Origin: PALSA-270 sp963770915 | Lineage (GTDB): Bacteria; Acidobacteriota; Terriglobia; Terriglobales; Acidobacteriaceae | DNA length: 64,000 bases | Reading direction: 5' to 3' | Assembly (NCBI GenBank): GCA_963770915.1 | Contig: CAVYRG010000001.1 | Location: 3,968,001 to 4,032,000 of the forward strand | Part shown: in pieces, positions 35,097 through 44,074 of the stretch | Layout: every line of letters starts with the position of its first letter | Position numbering within the stretch: position 1 is the stretch's first letter | Position numbers and translations under genes: made by a program | Notes under the pieces: model-generated | The model's input: the letters and a program-made list of their open reading frames with translations, nothing else | The model's database searches: none | What the model was told of the DNA's origin: nothing

Positions 35097-36121
35097 ACGT
35101 TTCTTGCGACGGGCAGAAGCGTCAGCCCAGAGTTGTGCAGTTCCCTCTGGCGGTGCTCTTGCTTGCGGTCAGCCTGACCGCTTGTGACGGGGCGAAATCA
35201 GCCCAGGCGTCGCCTGATGCCGCCAAAGTATCGGCAGCCGCTGCGCCCACACCCGCGGCGTCTCAAGAAATCCCGAATCTGCCGGACAGCGTCCCTCCGC
35301 CTTCGTTCAACGCGGCGCGCGCCATGCAATACACGCGCGAGGTCGTGGCTTTTGGCCCGCGGCCCATCGGAAGCGAGAGCCACAAGAAACTTGAGCAATA
35401 CATTCACGCGCACCTGCAAGGAGATGAGGTTGTAGACGACGATTTCACGGCCGACACGCCGGCAGGCAAATTGCCGGTGCACAACATCATCGCCAAATTT
35501 CCCGGCGCGCGGGACGGAATCATTGTCATCGCAGGCCACTACGACACGAACTATCCCTTGCGCCAGACAGGCTACGTCGGCGCCAATGATGGGGGCTCTT
35601 CCACCGGCTTGCTGCTGGAGTTAGCCAATCAACTGCGCGGAAAAAAACGCGAGGGCTACAGCGTCTGGCTGGTCTGGACCGATGGCGAAGAAGCAGTCAA
35701 GAGCTGGACCGACACCGACAGCGTGTACGGCACCCGGCACTTGGCGGAGCTGTGGCAACAGGATGGAACGCTTAAGAAGATCAAGGCATTCCTGCTGGCG
35801 GATATGATCGGCGACGCGGACCTCAACATCGACCGCGATGATGCTTCTACGGCCTGGCTGGAGAATGTGGTGTATCAGGCGGCGACGCGCTTGGGCTACC
35901 AATCCCATTTCTTCGCCCGCACCATCTCTGTCTCGGATGACCATACGCCCCTGATGCAGCGCGGCGTGCCCTGCGCCGACCTGATCGATTTCGATTACGG
36001 CTACAATAACGTGTTTTGGCACACGCCGCAGGACACGCTTGACAAGCTCAGCCCTAAGAGCCTGGAGATTACGGGCAGCGTGATGCTGGAAACCGTGGCC
36101 TTGCTGGACGCGCAAAAATAG
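35093..36121 (+). CDS. M28-family peptidase lipoprotein (glutaminyl cyclase-like)
   Basis: About 342 residues. Leader with lipobox (SLTACDG) and a Pro/Ala linker, then the M28 zinc-enzyme core: GHYDTNYPL (His-x-Asp), GANDGGSSTGLLLE, VWTDGEEAV (catalytic Glu-Glu), DMIGDAD and DHTPLMQRGVPCADLIDFDYG...WHTPQDT. This pattern is shared with glutaminyl-peptide cyclotransferases and M28 aminopeptidases, and I cannot tell the two apart here. ATG 35093 overlaps the tatC stop, so it may be co-translated with the Tat system; the lipoprotein signal itself has no RR motif. Confidence 0.85.
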   Translation: MNVSCDGQKRQPRVVQFPLAVLLLAVSLTACDGAKSAQASPDAAKVSAAAAPTPAASQEIPNLPDSVPPPSFNAARAMQYTREVVAFGPRPIGSESHKKLEQYIHAHLQGDEVVDDDFTADTPAGKLPVHNIIAKFPGARDGIIVIAGHYDTNYPLRQTGYVGANDGGSSTGLLLELANQLRGKKREGYSVWLVWTDGEEAVKSWTDTDSVYGTRHLAELWQQDGTLKKIKAFLLADMIGDADLNIDRDDASTAWLENVVYQAATRLGYQSHFFARTISVSDDHTPLMQRGVPCADLIDFDYGYNNVFWHTPQDTLDKLSPKSLEITGSVMLETVALLDAQK

Positions 36122-36202
36122 TCCCTCGCCACACCGCAGATCCTCGACCTCTCCGCTTTCTCTTTTCTCCAATTTCATTTCTAATGCGCGTGAGACGAGC
36201 GC

Positions 36203-37114
36203 GTGAATCATCCTCTTTTCTGGGTTTTGTTCATTCTATTCGTGCTGGCCATGCTGGCCCTCGACCTTGGCTGGCTGCAGCGGCCCGGCCACACCGTGAA
36301 GTTTCGCGAGGCGGTGCTGTGGAGCGCGCTATGGATAGCGCTGGCGGCGGGTTTTGCGGCATCGCTTTTTTTCTGGTGGGGCCACGCGCAGGCGCTGGAG
36401 TTCGTTACCGGTTATGTCCTGGAGCTATCCCTCAGCGTCGATAATCTGTTCGTCTTCCTGCTGATCTTCCGCTACTTTCGCGTGCCGAGCGATTACCAGC
36501 ACCGAGTGCTGTTCTGGGGAATCCTGGGCGCGCTGGTGATGCGCGGCATTTTCATCGTGGCCGGGGTTGGACTGATTCACCGCTTCCACTGGATTCTGTA
36601 TTTATTCGGAGCGTTACTGATCTACAGCGGGGCAAAACTCTTCGGCGAGCAGGAAGCGGAAATCCATCCCGAGAAGAACCCGATCCTGCGGCTGTTTCGC
36701 CGCTGGATGCCGGTAACGGAAGACTACGAAGGAGAAAACTTCATCGTGCGCCGCGGGCGCTTATACGCCACGCCATTGCTGGTAGTAGTTTTGGTGCTCG
36801 AGACCACCGATGTACTGTTTGCCGTGGATTCCATCCCCGCGGTGATGGCGATCACACTGAACGCTTTCATTGTTTTCACGTCGAATGTGTTCGCCATCCT
36901 GGGACTGCGCTCGATGTACTTCGCGCTGGCGGGAATGATGGAGATGTTCGAATATCTGCACTACGGGCTCTCGCTAGTGCTGATTTTCGTGGGAGCCAAA
37001 ATGTTGTTGTCCCACTACTGGCAAATACCGACCTGGGCGGCTCTGATCGTGATCGCGGTAGTCTTGCTGGTCTCAGTGGTGGCGTCTTTGATTCATCCAA
37101 AGAAAACAGCCTGA
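36203..37114 (+). CDS. TerC/Alx-family integral membrane protein
   Basis: 303 residues, about eight membrane helices. The TerC-specific motifs are LELSLSVDNLFVFLLIFRYF and LETTDVLFAVDSIPAVMAI with conserved acidic residues, and the C-terminal FALAGMMEMFEYLHYG. Family members such as Alx and MntP-like TerC proteins export manganese or support membrane-protein metalation. Start is GTG 36203. Only 81 bases precede it and there is no room or signature for a manganese riboswitch. Confidence 0.9.
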   Translation: MNHPLFWVLFILFVLAMLALDLGWLQRPGHTVKFREAVLWSALWIALAAGFAASLFFWWGHAQALEFVTGYVLELSLSVDNLFVFLLIFRYFRVPSDYQHRVLFWGILGALVMRGIFIVAGVGLIHRFHWILYLFGALLIYSGAKLFGEQEAEIHPEKNPILRLFRRWMPVTEDYEGENFIVRRGRLYATPLLVVVLVLETTDVLFAVDSIPAVMAITLNAFIVFTSNVFAILGLRSMYFALAGMMEMFEYLHYGLSLVLIFVGAKMLLSHYWQIPTWAALIVIAVVLLVSVVASLIHPKKTA

Positions 37115-37136
37115 GTGCGAGCGAGCCAGAAGCACT

Positions 37137-38711
37137 CTATTCGAACCTGATCTCCTCACCACGAATGATGGAGTGCTTCAGGAAGGCCGTGTCGTGGTGG
37201 GAGGGGAAATCGGAACGATAATGCGCGCCGCGGCTTTCCTCGCGTCTCATCGCCAGCTGGGCGACGATAAGCCCGGCCTGCCAGAGATTCTGCGCTTCCC
37301 AGGCGCGGCGAGCATGGGGGCGGGCGACGCGCGGCTGCAACCGTTCCAGATGCGTGATTGCTCGCGTCAGGCCTGCCCGGTCACGCACGATGCCGACATC
37401 TTTCCACATGAGATCCTGAATCTCACGGATCGTTTCCTCGGTGCCGACGTCCACCGGGCCGTTGGAGTATTCGGCCCGCGGGCCGTCTTCTTTCTTCGGT
37501 TTGGCTGTGTTCAAGTGTTCGCGCATGGCCTTGCCCGCCCGGGCGCCGAAGACCAGTCCCTCGAGCAGCGAATTGCTGGCCAGCCGGTTCGCGCCATGCA
37601 CGCCGGTGGAGGCCGCCTCGCCCGCCGCAAACAAGCCGGGCAGAGTGGTGCAGCCACTAAGGTTCGTGCGCACCCCTCCCATCGCATAGTGCGCGGCGGG
37701 GCGGATGGGAATAAGGTCGGTGGCAATGTCGATGTTGTATTGCAGGCAAGTTTCGCGGATGCGCGGAAAGCGCGCGCGGATATGATCCGCGTCAAGGTGG
37801 GTGAGGTCGAGATAGACGGCTGGGTCTTTGGCGCGGCTGACGTCGAGTTCGTGAACAATGGCCCGCGCCACCACGTCGCGCGGAGCGAGTTCGCCCAGCG
37901 GATGATACTTGGACATGAAACGTGCCATTTCATCGTTGCGCAGATATGCGCCTTCGCCACGCAGGGCTTCCGAAAGCAAGAATCGCGGCGCACTTTTCAG
38001 GTAAAGCGCGGTGGGATGGAACTGAATGAACTCCAGATCGCTGATTTCTACGCCGGCGTGAAAAGCCATGGCCACGCCGTCTGCCGTCGCCACGCCGGGA
38101 TTGGTGGTATTGCGGTAAAGCTGTCCAGCTCCGCCCGTGGCCAGCAGCACGGCGGAGGCATGGACCTGTCGCTTGTCGCCACCCCTTTCGCCAGCCAGAT
38201 GCACTCCCCGCGCCTTCCCGTCTTCCATTCGCAGAGCGGTTGAGAATTCAAATTCACACACGGAGATGTTCTTCAGCGTCTTGGCTTTGGCGTAGAGCGC
38301 GCGCAGAATTTCCCGGCCGGTCGAGTCGCCGTGCGCGTGCAGAATGCGATTGCGGCTGTGCGCTCCTTCGCGGCCAAAGGTGAGCTTCGTTCCCTCGCGG
38401 TCAAATTCGGTTCCCCATTGAATCAGCTCTTCGATGCGCTCGGGCGCGTCTTCCACCAGCACTCGCGCGGCTTCGACGTTGCACAGTCCGTCGCCGGCGT
38501 TGAGCGTGTCCTGCAGGTGAAGGCTGATTTCGTCTTCGTCGCTGAGAGCGGCCGCGATTCCGCCCTGCGCAAACTGGGTATTGGAGTCGGTGATCTCCTG
38601 CTTCGCCAGGACCACGACTCGTCCCGCCGACGCGAGCTCGATAGCGGCGCGCAGGCCAGCTACCCCGGCGCCGATGACCAGGAAATCCGTTTCGGCAGGT
38701 GCGTGGGACAT
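37137..38711 (-). CDS. nadB: L-aspartate oxidase
   Basis: 524 residues. FAD-binding GxGxxG is VIGAGVAGLRAAIELA, followed by SNTQFAQGGIAAALSDEDEISLH, the fumarate-reductase/aspartate-oxidase family active-site segment (RNRILHAHGDSTGREIL), FIQFHPTALY, RGEGAYLRN, HYAMGGVRTNLSG and GEAASTGVHGANRLASNSLLEGLVFG. It oxidises L-aspartate to iminoaspartate in de novo NAD synthesis. ATG 38711 starts just before the FAD fold. nadA and nadC are not in the window. It is converging with terC and divergent from the small protein at 38765. Confidence 0.94.
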   Translation of the reverse strand: MSHAPAETDFLVIGAGVAGLRAAIELASAGRVVVLAKQEITDSNTQFAQGGIAAALSDEDEISLHLQDTLNAGDGLCNVEAARVLVEDAPERIEELIQWGTEFDREGTKLTFGREGAHSRNRILHAHGDSTGREILRALYAKAKTLKNISVCEFEFSTALRMEDGKARGVHLAGERGGDKRQVHASAVLLATGGAGQLYRNTTNPGVATADGVAMAFHAGVEISDLEFIQFHPTALYLKSAPRFLLSEALRGEGAYLRNDEMARFMSKYHPLGELAPRDVVARAIVHELDVSRAKDPAVYLDLTHLDADHIRARFPRIRETCLQYNIDIATDLIPIRPAAHYAMGGVRTNLSGCTTLPGLFAAGEAASTGVHGANRLASNSLLEGLVFGARAGKAMREHLNTAKPKKEDGPRAEYSNGPVDVGTEETIREIQDLMWKDVGIVRDRAGLTRAITHLERLQPRVARPHARRAWEAQNLWQAGLIVAQLAMRREESRGAHYRSDFPSHHDTAFLKHSIIRGEEIRFE

Positions 38712-38764
38712 CTGGAAAAATGGTATCACGTAGTGGCAGCATGGCCGCCGGAGACGAGGTTTAC

Positions 38765-39154
38765 ATGGTATTCTTCTCCGCGCCACGCCCGGCCATTGCT
38801 ACAACTGTGCCCGACGATCCAGCAAACCGCGAAGTTAATCTGACAATCCTGCATTACAAAATAACTAAGTATGAACGGGGCGTCCATTCGACGAAGTGGA
38901 CGGAACAGTACAGCGCGTTCAACTGTGCCATAGCAAAGCCAATCGCTGGTTTCACACCTGCGGCGCACAACGTCCACTGTCCTTATTGCGATCGAGCAAT
39001 CGCGGTGCAGGCGCGCTCGGACCTTGCAGGGAAGATCGCGAGAATCGCGTCTTCAGTGTTCCTTTTGACGCCGATCATCGTCCTGGCAACGTTTGGTTTC
39101 CATTACAACGGCTTAAAAGGGATGGGTGGGGGAATCGCCGGTGGGGTGAATTGA
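38765..39154 (+). CDS. Small protein with CPYC motif and one membrane helix, unknown function
   Basis: 129 residues. GAGG sits 5 bases before ATG 38765. The protein has an unrecognised N-terminal domain (MVFFSAPRPAIATTVPDDPANREVN), a possible zinc knuckle VHCPYCDRAIAV near residue ~88, and a C-terminal hydrophobic stretch SSVFLLTPIIVLATFGFHY suited to a membrane helix, then a Gly-rich end. Codon use looks coding. It is divergent from nadB (start 38711) with 53 bases between starts. I do not recognise a family; it may be a false ORF. Confidence 0.45.
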   Translation: MVFFSAPRPAIATTVPDDPANREVNLTILHYKITKYERGVHSTKWTEQYSAFNCAIAKPIAGFTPAAHNVHCPYCDRAIAVQARSDLAGKIARIASSVFLLTPIIVLATFGFHYNGLKGMGGGIAGGVN

Positions 39155-39350
39155 CGTGATTCTGGGAGGGATTGCGATGGAAATCGAAGGCAAAGACTTC
39201 AAAGCTGAGGGCAATCACAGAATTCGGAGCGTCAACGGTGTGCAGGTCGCGATGTGAGAGCCAGCGTATGCATTCTGGAGTCATCGGGCTTTCCGGATAA
39301 GGGTTCGCCGATAACGGAGACGAGGATCACAGCTACGTTATGATGACTCC

Positions 39351-40445
39351 ATGGTTAGCTTGAAAATCAATGTGGCGCCGCGAGCTTACGAAGCGATCAT
39401 CGACGACGGACTGCTCGCTCGCGCCGGCGCCCACTTGCGTGAGGTGGCGGGCACCCGCCAACGGCTGTTCGTGGTTACGGTTCCTCCGGTGCGGCGGCGC
39501 TGGGGGAAGAAGCTGGCGAAGTCGCTGGTGGGCGCGGGATTCAAGTCTGAATTTGTTGAGATGCGTGATGGCGAGCGCTACAAACGCCTGGCCACCGTTG
39601 AAGAGCTTGCGGAGAAGATGACGCGCCTCGGCGCCGACCGTAGCGCCATCGTTGTGGCGTTCGGCGGAGGAGTGGTCGGCGACGTGGGCGGCATGCTGGC
39701 CTCGGTCTACATGCGCGGCGTGGAGTTGGTCCAAATTCCAACCACCGTGCAGGCGCAGGTGGATGCCTCCATCGGAGGCAAGACCGGGGTGAACCTGCGC
39801 AAGGGAAAGAACCTGGTCGGCACGTTTTACCAGCCGCTCACAGTGTTGATTGATCCCGCGGTGCTTTCCACGCTGCCGGATCGCGAATTTCGCGCCGGAC
39901 TGTATGAATCGCTGAAGGCCGGGGTTATCGGTCTGCCTGACTTGTTTCGCGCCCTGGAAAATACCGAGATTTCGCAGTTGCGACGTGACCCGAAGAAGCT
40001 TGAATGGGTGATCGCGGAATCGGTGAAGCTGAAGGCTCGAGTTGTTTCCGCGGACGAGAGAGAAGGCGGATTGCGGCGCGTGCTCAATCTCGGCCACACC
40101 ATAGGCCACGCGCTGGAATCGGCCACGGATTACCGTCATTTCTTGCACGGCGAAGCCGTCGCCTGGGGAATGGTCGCGGCCGCGCACATTGCGGTCGCGA
40201 CCGGCCGCCTGAAGGAAGAGTGTGGGAACAAGATTCAGCAAGCGACTCTTGCCATGGGCCCGCTCCCGGCGGTGAACACGCGCAGCCGCAGCATCCTCGC
40301 GCTGTTGCAGTCCGACAAGAAGACCCGGGATGGCGTGGTTCATTTTGTACTGCCGCGAGCCATTGGCGAAGTCGAGGTCGCAAACGACGTGCCCGCAAGC
40401 GTGGTGGTGGACGCAGTGGACGAATTGCGGCGGCTTTCAAAATGA
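39351..40445 (+). CDS. aroB: 3-dehydroquinate synthase
   Basis: 364 residues. NAD-binding GGGVVGDVGGMLASVYMRG, the PTTVQAQVDASIGGKTGVNL block, and metal ligands in the region ESLKAGVIG, GLRRVLNLGHTIGHALE and HFLHGEAVAWGM are the aroB hallmarks. It converts DAHP to 3-dehydroquinate in the shikimate pathway. Its stop overlaps the ATG of the menG-like gene by four bases (ATGA), coupling aromatic precursor synthesis to quinone methylation, both part of menaquinone supply. The 196-base gap upstream shows only a short degenerate frame. Confidence 0.94.
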   Translation: MVSLKINVAPRAYEAIIDDGLLARAGAHLREVAGTRQRLFVVTVPPVRRRWGKKLAKSLVGAGFKSEFVEMRDGERYKRLATVEELAEKMTRLGADRSAIVVAFGGGVVGDVGGMLASVYMRGVELVQIPTTVQAQVDASIGGKTGVNLRKGKNLVGTFYQPLTVLIDPAVLSTLPDREFRAGLYESLKAGVIGLPDLFRALENTEISQLRRDPKKLEWVIAESVKLKARVVSADEREGGLRRVLNLGHTIGHALESATDYRHFLHGEAVAWGMVAAAHIAVATGRLKEECGNKIQQATLAMGPLPAVNTRSRSILALLQSDKKTRDGVVHFVLPRAIGEVEVANDVPASVVVDAVDELRRLSK

Positions 40446-41248
40446 AAACCGTGGAACCGGCTGCTTCCGCAAGCTGTCAAAATACCTTGATCAATCCCTC
40501 GAAAACTACGGTTCTCGGCGCGGCGCCGGAGGGCGCGAGCGATCCCCAATCGGCCGCGCGTGCCGTGCAAGAGATGTTCACCGCCATTGCGCCGCGCTAT
40601 GACTTGCTCAATCACCTTCTGTCGTTCAACATCGACCGCCTATGGTGGCGCCGGACGGCGCGAAGCTTTGCGGCGGTCCTGGCTCGCCCGGGCGCAAAGG
40701 CGCTCGATCTGTGTTGCGGAACCGGCGACATGGCGTTCGCCCTGCGACGCCAGGCCGCGAAGGTGAGCAATCAACCGGCGATTCTTGGCGCAGATTTTTC
40801 CCATGCCATGCTGCAGCGGGCGGGTCAGAAATCGGCTGGGACACCGTTGCGTTGGATAGAAGCGGACGCTCTGCAGCTTCCATTTGCAGATGCAAGCTTT
40901 GATTTGGTGACAGCCGCTTTCGGCTTTCGCAATCTCGCCGACTATGACGCCGGGCTGCGGGAGATCGCACGCGTGCTGCGCCCGGAAGGGGAGTGCGGGA
41001 TTCTGGATTTCGGCGAGCCACGCGGCTGGATGGGCAAAGGATATCGAGTCTACTTCAAGCACATACTCCCAGCCGTGGGAACGCTCATTTCTGGCGTAAG
41101 GGGTCCGTACGCCTACTTGCCTGCATCCGTCGAGCGTTTTCCCGAACCGGGGGAGATGTTGCAACGCATGCGCAACGCCGGCTTCCGCGACGTGTCTTGG
41201 ACTCCCTATACATTCGGTATTGCCGTCTTATATCGTGGCACACGCTGA
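40442..41248 (+). CDS. menG: Demethylmenaquinone methyltransferase
   Basis: 268 residues. Class I SAM methyltransferase of the UbiE/MenG family: VQEMFTAIAPRYDLLNHLLSFNIDRLWWR at the start, SAM motif I ALDLCCGTGDMAFAL, ADALQLPFADASFDLVTAAFGFRN, and the C-terminal GILDFGEPRGWMGKGYRVYFKHILP...YAYLPASVERFPEPGEM signature. It methylates demethylmenaquinone to menaquinone (and may act on demethylubiquinone). The N-terminal ~40 residues are a low-complexity extension. ATG 40442 overlaps aroB. Confidence 0.92.
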   Translation: MKTVEPAASASCQNTLINPSKTTVLGAAPEGASDPQSAARAVQEMFTAIAPRYDLLNHLLSFNIDRLWWRRTARSFAAVLARPGAKALDLCCGTGDMAFALRRQAAKVSNQPAILGADFSHAMLQRAGQKSAGTPLRWIEADALQLPFADASFDLVTAAFGFRNLADYDAGLREIARVLRPEGECGILDFGEPRGWMGKGYRVYFKHILPAVGTLISGVRGPYAYLPASVERFPEPGEMLQRMRNAGFRDVSWTPYTFGIAVLYRGTR

Positions 41249-41314
41249 TTGGTCCTTCTCGGCGGACTTTGCGGAAGTCTCCGCGATTGCACGCGTTCCG
41301 TGATCGAGGTGGCT

Positions 41315-42370
41315 TTACCTCATAGCAAAGCAATCCTTAAACGCCTCTTCCACTGTGTAGTGGATGACTTTCTCGTAGTCTGGCCCCAGGAAGGCGCGCA
41401 GGCGCTGCGTGTTCATGAGGTATTGGCCGGCGAGGTAAGGAGTGGCCTCAGGAGGAACCGCGGAGATTCCCAGGCCCCAAAGCATGCGCAGAGCCAGCCG
41501 CAAGGAAATCTTGCCGGGCACGCGCCAGCAGCGCGCGCGCGCGATTTGCAGGCAACGCTCGATGCTCAAAGCCTCGCCGCGGCCCGCCACGTTCAGCACA
41601 GTAAGGCGCTGAGTTTCGGGGTCGGTCTTGCGGGTGATGTGCAGGATGAGCCGGGCTACGTCATCCACATGCACGAACTGGAAGCGGTGCTGCAAATAGC
41701 GATTGCCCATCGGCAGCATGCAGGGCAGGCGCTTGCCGCGAGAGCGCAGGCGAGCCGCCCGCTGCGAGCGTCCGTTGGGGGTGCCGCGAAAAACCCCGAC
41801 CATGTAGTTTTCCACCGAGGCGCCGGCGAAAATGTGCGGTCGCAGCACGTAGGCGCTGCAGCCGCGTAAGGCGGGCGATCGCCGCTGGATTACGCTCTCG
41901 ACTTCCTGCTTATGCAAGGCGTAAGGCAGCGACTCCGCCTTCAGAGCGGACTCTTCGTTCACTTCGTGCGGGAGATCGGGCCCGTAAACAGCGACGCTGC
42001 TCGGAACGATGAATTTCTGCACGATCGGCTCATACCGGTTGGTTTCCCCGATGGCTTCCATCACCCGCGCCACGCCTGCCACGTTGATCCGCCACATGCG
42101 GTCGAGATCGAAAATTCCACTGCGCACGGGGTCAAGCACAAAGGCTAGATGGACGATGGCGGCGGGACGAGTGTCACGCAGAAGAACCATGAGCTCGCGG
42201 CAAGATGCCTCTTCCCCCAAGTCCATGGATTCGAAGCGTAGAGGAAGAGTCGTCTTCGGCGGGCTGAGGTCGATCCCAACTACCTGATAGTCCGCCAGCA
42301 TCGGCAGCAGACGCAGTCCGAGATTGCCGTTGATTCCCGTGACTACGATGGTGGGTTTCGGGTCGCTCAT
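41315..42370 (-). CDS. NAD-dependent epimerase/dehydratase (extended SDR)
   Basis: 351 residues. Rossmann motif TGINGNLGLRLLPML, the MDL strand, INVAGVARVMEAI, the catalytic VPSSVAVYG with YALHK (Y-x-x-x-K), and HVDDVARLI are extended short-chain dehydrogenase features. Members epimerise or reduce nucleotide sugars or related substrates; the precise one is not shown. ATG 42370 (MSDPKPTIVVTG) begins the Rossmann fold directly. Convergent with menG. The C-terminus ends in a long helical tail without motif. Confidence 0.86.
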   Translation of the reverse strand: MSDPKPTIVVTGINGNLGLRLLPMLADYQVVGIDLSPPKTTLPLRFESMDLGEEASCRELMVLLRDTRPAAIVHLAFVLDPVRSGIFDLDRMWRINVAGVARVMEAIGETNRYEPIVQKFIVPSSVAVYGPDLPHEVNEESALKAESLPYALHKQEVESVIQRRSPALRGCSAYVLRPHIFAGASVENYMVGVFRGTPNGRSQRAARLRSRGKRLPCMLPMGNRYLQHRFQFVHVDDVARLILHITRKTDPETQRLTVLNVAGRGEALSIERCLQIARARCWRVPGKISLRLALRMLWGLGISAVPPEATPYLAGQYLMNTQRLRAFLGPDYEKVIHYTVEEAFKDCFAMR

Positions 42371-42462
42371 GCGGCAGCCGCTACGCCGTGCACCGGCCGA
42401 CGTTAGCGCGGACCGTCCAAACACGCATTGACATATGCAGGGAAAATCGTAGCACAGAGCCA

Positions 42463-42493
42463 GTCCTTGGTCCTTGGCCCTTGGTCCTTGGCC
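42463..42493. repeat. Four tandem heptamers (CCAAGGA/G on the minus strand)
   Basis: GTCCTTGGTCCTTGGCCCTTGGTCCTTGGCC; read on the minus strand it is CCAAGGA CCAAGGG CCAAGGA CCAAGGA, four 7-base units with one or two changes. It lies in the gap between divergent genes, 90 bases upstream of the epimerase start. Confidence 0.8.
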
Positions 42494-42532
42494 CAAACTC
42501 GGTTATCGGTTAGAGGTCTGGGTTTTGCGAAA

Positions 42533-42556
42533 GACCAACGACTGACGACCAACGAC
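42533..42556. repeat. Direct repeat GACCAACGAC x2
   Basis: GACCAACGAC at 42533-42542 and again at 42547-42556, separated by TGAC. It stands 40 bases past the heptamer array, and both blocks together look like one short-tandem-repeat island. Confidence 0.7.
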
Positions 42557-42637
42557 GGTTCTGTCCAATTGGCGGGAAACTGCTGCTCCAGCGATAATGC
42601 CATCACAGGAGGGTCCGCCATCTACAGCTCGCAGTCC

Positions 42638-44032
42638 ATGCGCGTAGAGAAGCGCGCGGTGGCCGGAAACTCGGTCATCGCCGCCATTGCCATTACCGCG
42701 CTGAAGATTTTCGTGGGAGTGACCACCGGCAGCTTAGGAATTCTCTCGGAAGCCGCGCACTCCGGGCTTGATCTGCTGGCCGCCATCATCACCCTGTTTT
42801 CGGTGCGCCTGTCGGACAAGCCGGCCGACGCCGACCATCAATACGGCCACGGCAAGGTAGAAAATTTTTCCGCCTTCATTGAAACCGGGCTGCTGCTGCT
42901 CACCTGCGTGTGGATCGTCTATGAGGCTGTGCTGCGGCTGTTCTTCCGCCATGTCAGCATCGAGCCGAGCTACGCCGCTTTTGCCGTGATGTTTTGTTCC
43001 ATGGGAGTGGACTTCTGGCGGTCGCGCGCGCTCGGGCGGATTGCTGCAAAATATGACAGCCAGGCGCTTGAAGCTGACGCGCTTCATTTTTCCACCGACA
43101 TCTGGTCGAGCGGCGTCGTCATCCTGGGCTTGGCGCTGGTGCTGATTGGCCGCATTTACAAAATCGGCTGGCTGCGTGATGCCGACCCGATCGCCGCTCT
43201 TTTCGTGGCCGGAGTGGTGGTCTATGTCAGCGGCCGGCTGGCGCGAAAAACGATTGACGCTCTGCTCGATGCAGCTCCCGTCGAGGTCCGCAGCCGGATC
43301 GTGGCTGCGGTTTCGGGTGTTGATGGCGTGCTCGAAGTGGTCCACGTCCGCATCCGCCACGCCGGCAATCGCTATTTCGCCGATCTTTCGATTGGCTTGG
43401 CCCGCAATGTAACCTTTCAGCGTTCCGGCCAGCTCGCCGATGCGGTTACCGACGCCGTCCGCCGCGTGCTGCCGGATGCCGACGTAGTGGTGCACTCCGT
43501 GCCCCGTGCCAGCAGGGCCGAAAACATCTTTGACCGTGTGCGCGCCGTAGCCACCCGCCACAACCTCAATGTGCACGACGTTAGCGTGCAGGACCTCGAC
43601 GGGAATCTACATGTGGAGCAGCACCTGGAGCTCGACGAACAACTCAGCCTTAAGGAAGCTCACGACCGCGTCACCCGGCTGGAGTCGGAAATGCGGGACG
43701 ACGTGCCGGAAATTTCCTCGATCCTCACCCACATTGAGAGCGAACCGGCCACCATCGAGAGCGGGAATGAGATGATTCGCGATGCCGCGCTGGAAAAACG
43801 CCTTAAAGCGATTGCGGGCGGCTTTCCGGAAATCCTCGATATGCACGACGTGCAGATCAAACGCGTGCGCGGTCGGATGTATGTGTCCTGCCACTGCACC
43901 TTGTCGGACGATATGCCGCTCTCCCGCGTGCACGACGTGTCCACCGAACTCGAAACTCACTTCAAGCAGGAAGCCCCGGATTTATTTCGCGTCCTGATTC
44001 ATCCCGAACCCCGCACCGACAATCGGCGGTGA
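42638..44032 (+). CDS. Cation diffusion facilitator metal exporter with triple C-terminal domain
   Basis: 464 residues, against ~300 for simple family members. Membrane domain of six helices with the first metal-site half in SEAAHSGLDLLAAI (H and D), the HxxGH loop in DADHQYGHGKVENF and the second half in DALHFSTDIWSS (HxxxD): four conserved ligands for Zn/Fe/Mn/Co. The cytoplasmic part then repeats the dimerisation (ZT_dimer) fold about three times: VHVRIRHAGNRYFADLSIGL; HDVSVQDLDGNLHVEQHLELD; HDVQIKRVRGRMYVSCHCTLS. Start ATG 42638. Likely exports a divalent metal. Confidence 0.88.
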   Translation: MRVEKRAVAGNSVIAAIAITALKIFVGVTTGSLGILSEAAHSGLDLLAAIITLFSVRLSDKPADADHQYGHGKVENFSAFIETGLLLLTCVWIVYEAVLRLFFRHVSIEPSYAAFAVMFCSMGVDFWRSRALGRIAAKYDSQALEADALHFSTDIWSSGVVILGLALVLIGRIYKIGWLRDADPIAALFVAGVVVYVSGRLARKTIDALLDAAPVEVRSRIVAAVSGVDGVLEVVHVRIRHAGNRYFADLSIGLARNVTFQRSGQLADAVTDAVRRVLPDADVVVHSVPRASRAENIFDRVRAVATRHNLNVHDVSVQDLDGNLHVEQHLELDEQLSLKEAHDRVTRLESEMRDDVPEISSILTHIESEPATIESGNEMIRDAALEKRLKAIAGGFPEILDMHDVQIKRVRGRMYVSCHCTLSDDMPLSRVHDVSTELETHFKQEAPDLFRVLIHPEPRTDNRR

Positions 44033-44074
44033 AGAGCAGTTCCGTCTGACAAGGGAAGCCCAATCCGTTACGAT

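Larger units (their letters stand above)
42371..42637. other. Divergent intergenic region with heptamer repeats
   Basis: Holds the starts of the epimerase (minus) and CDF exporter (plus) and two repeat blocks described separately. Above position 42600 an AGGAGGG at 42607-42613 precedes CCGCCATCTAC, so a non-canonical start around ATC 42620 is conceivable for the CDF gene, but ATG 42638 is the conventional choice. Confidence 0.45.

Noticed and set aside
36122..36202. A manganese riboswitch before the TerC-family gene
   Set aside because: Only 81 bases are available and no yybP-ykoY-like paired elements are visible.
39155..39350. A 26-codon frame MEIEGKDF... as a continuation of the small protein at 38765
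   Set aside because: A stop and frame change separate them and the joined translation shows no sensible protein; treated as non-coding.
40004..40441. An upstream in-frame extension of the menG-like protein across aroB
   Set aside because: This would overlap aroB in a different frame and adds an Arg/Gly-rich stretch; the ATG at 40442 overlapping the aroB stop is the natural start.
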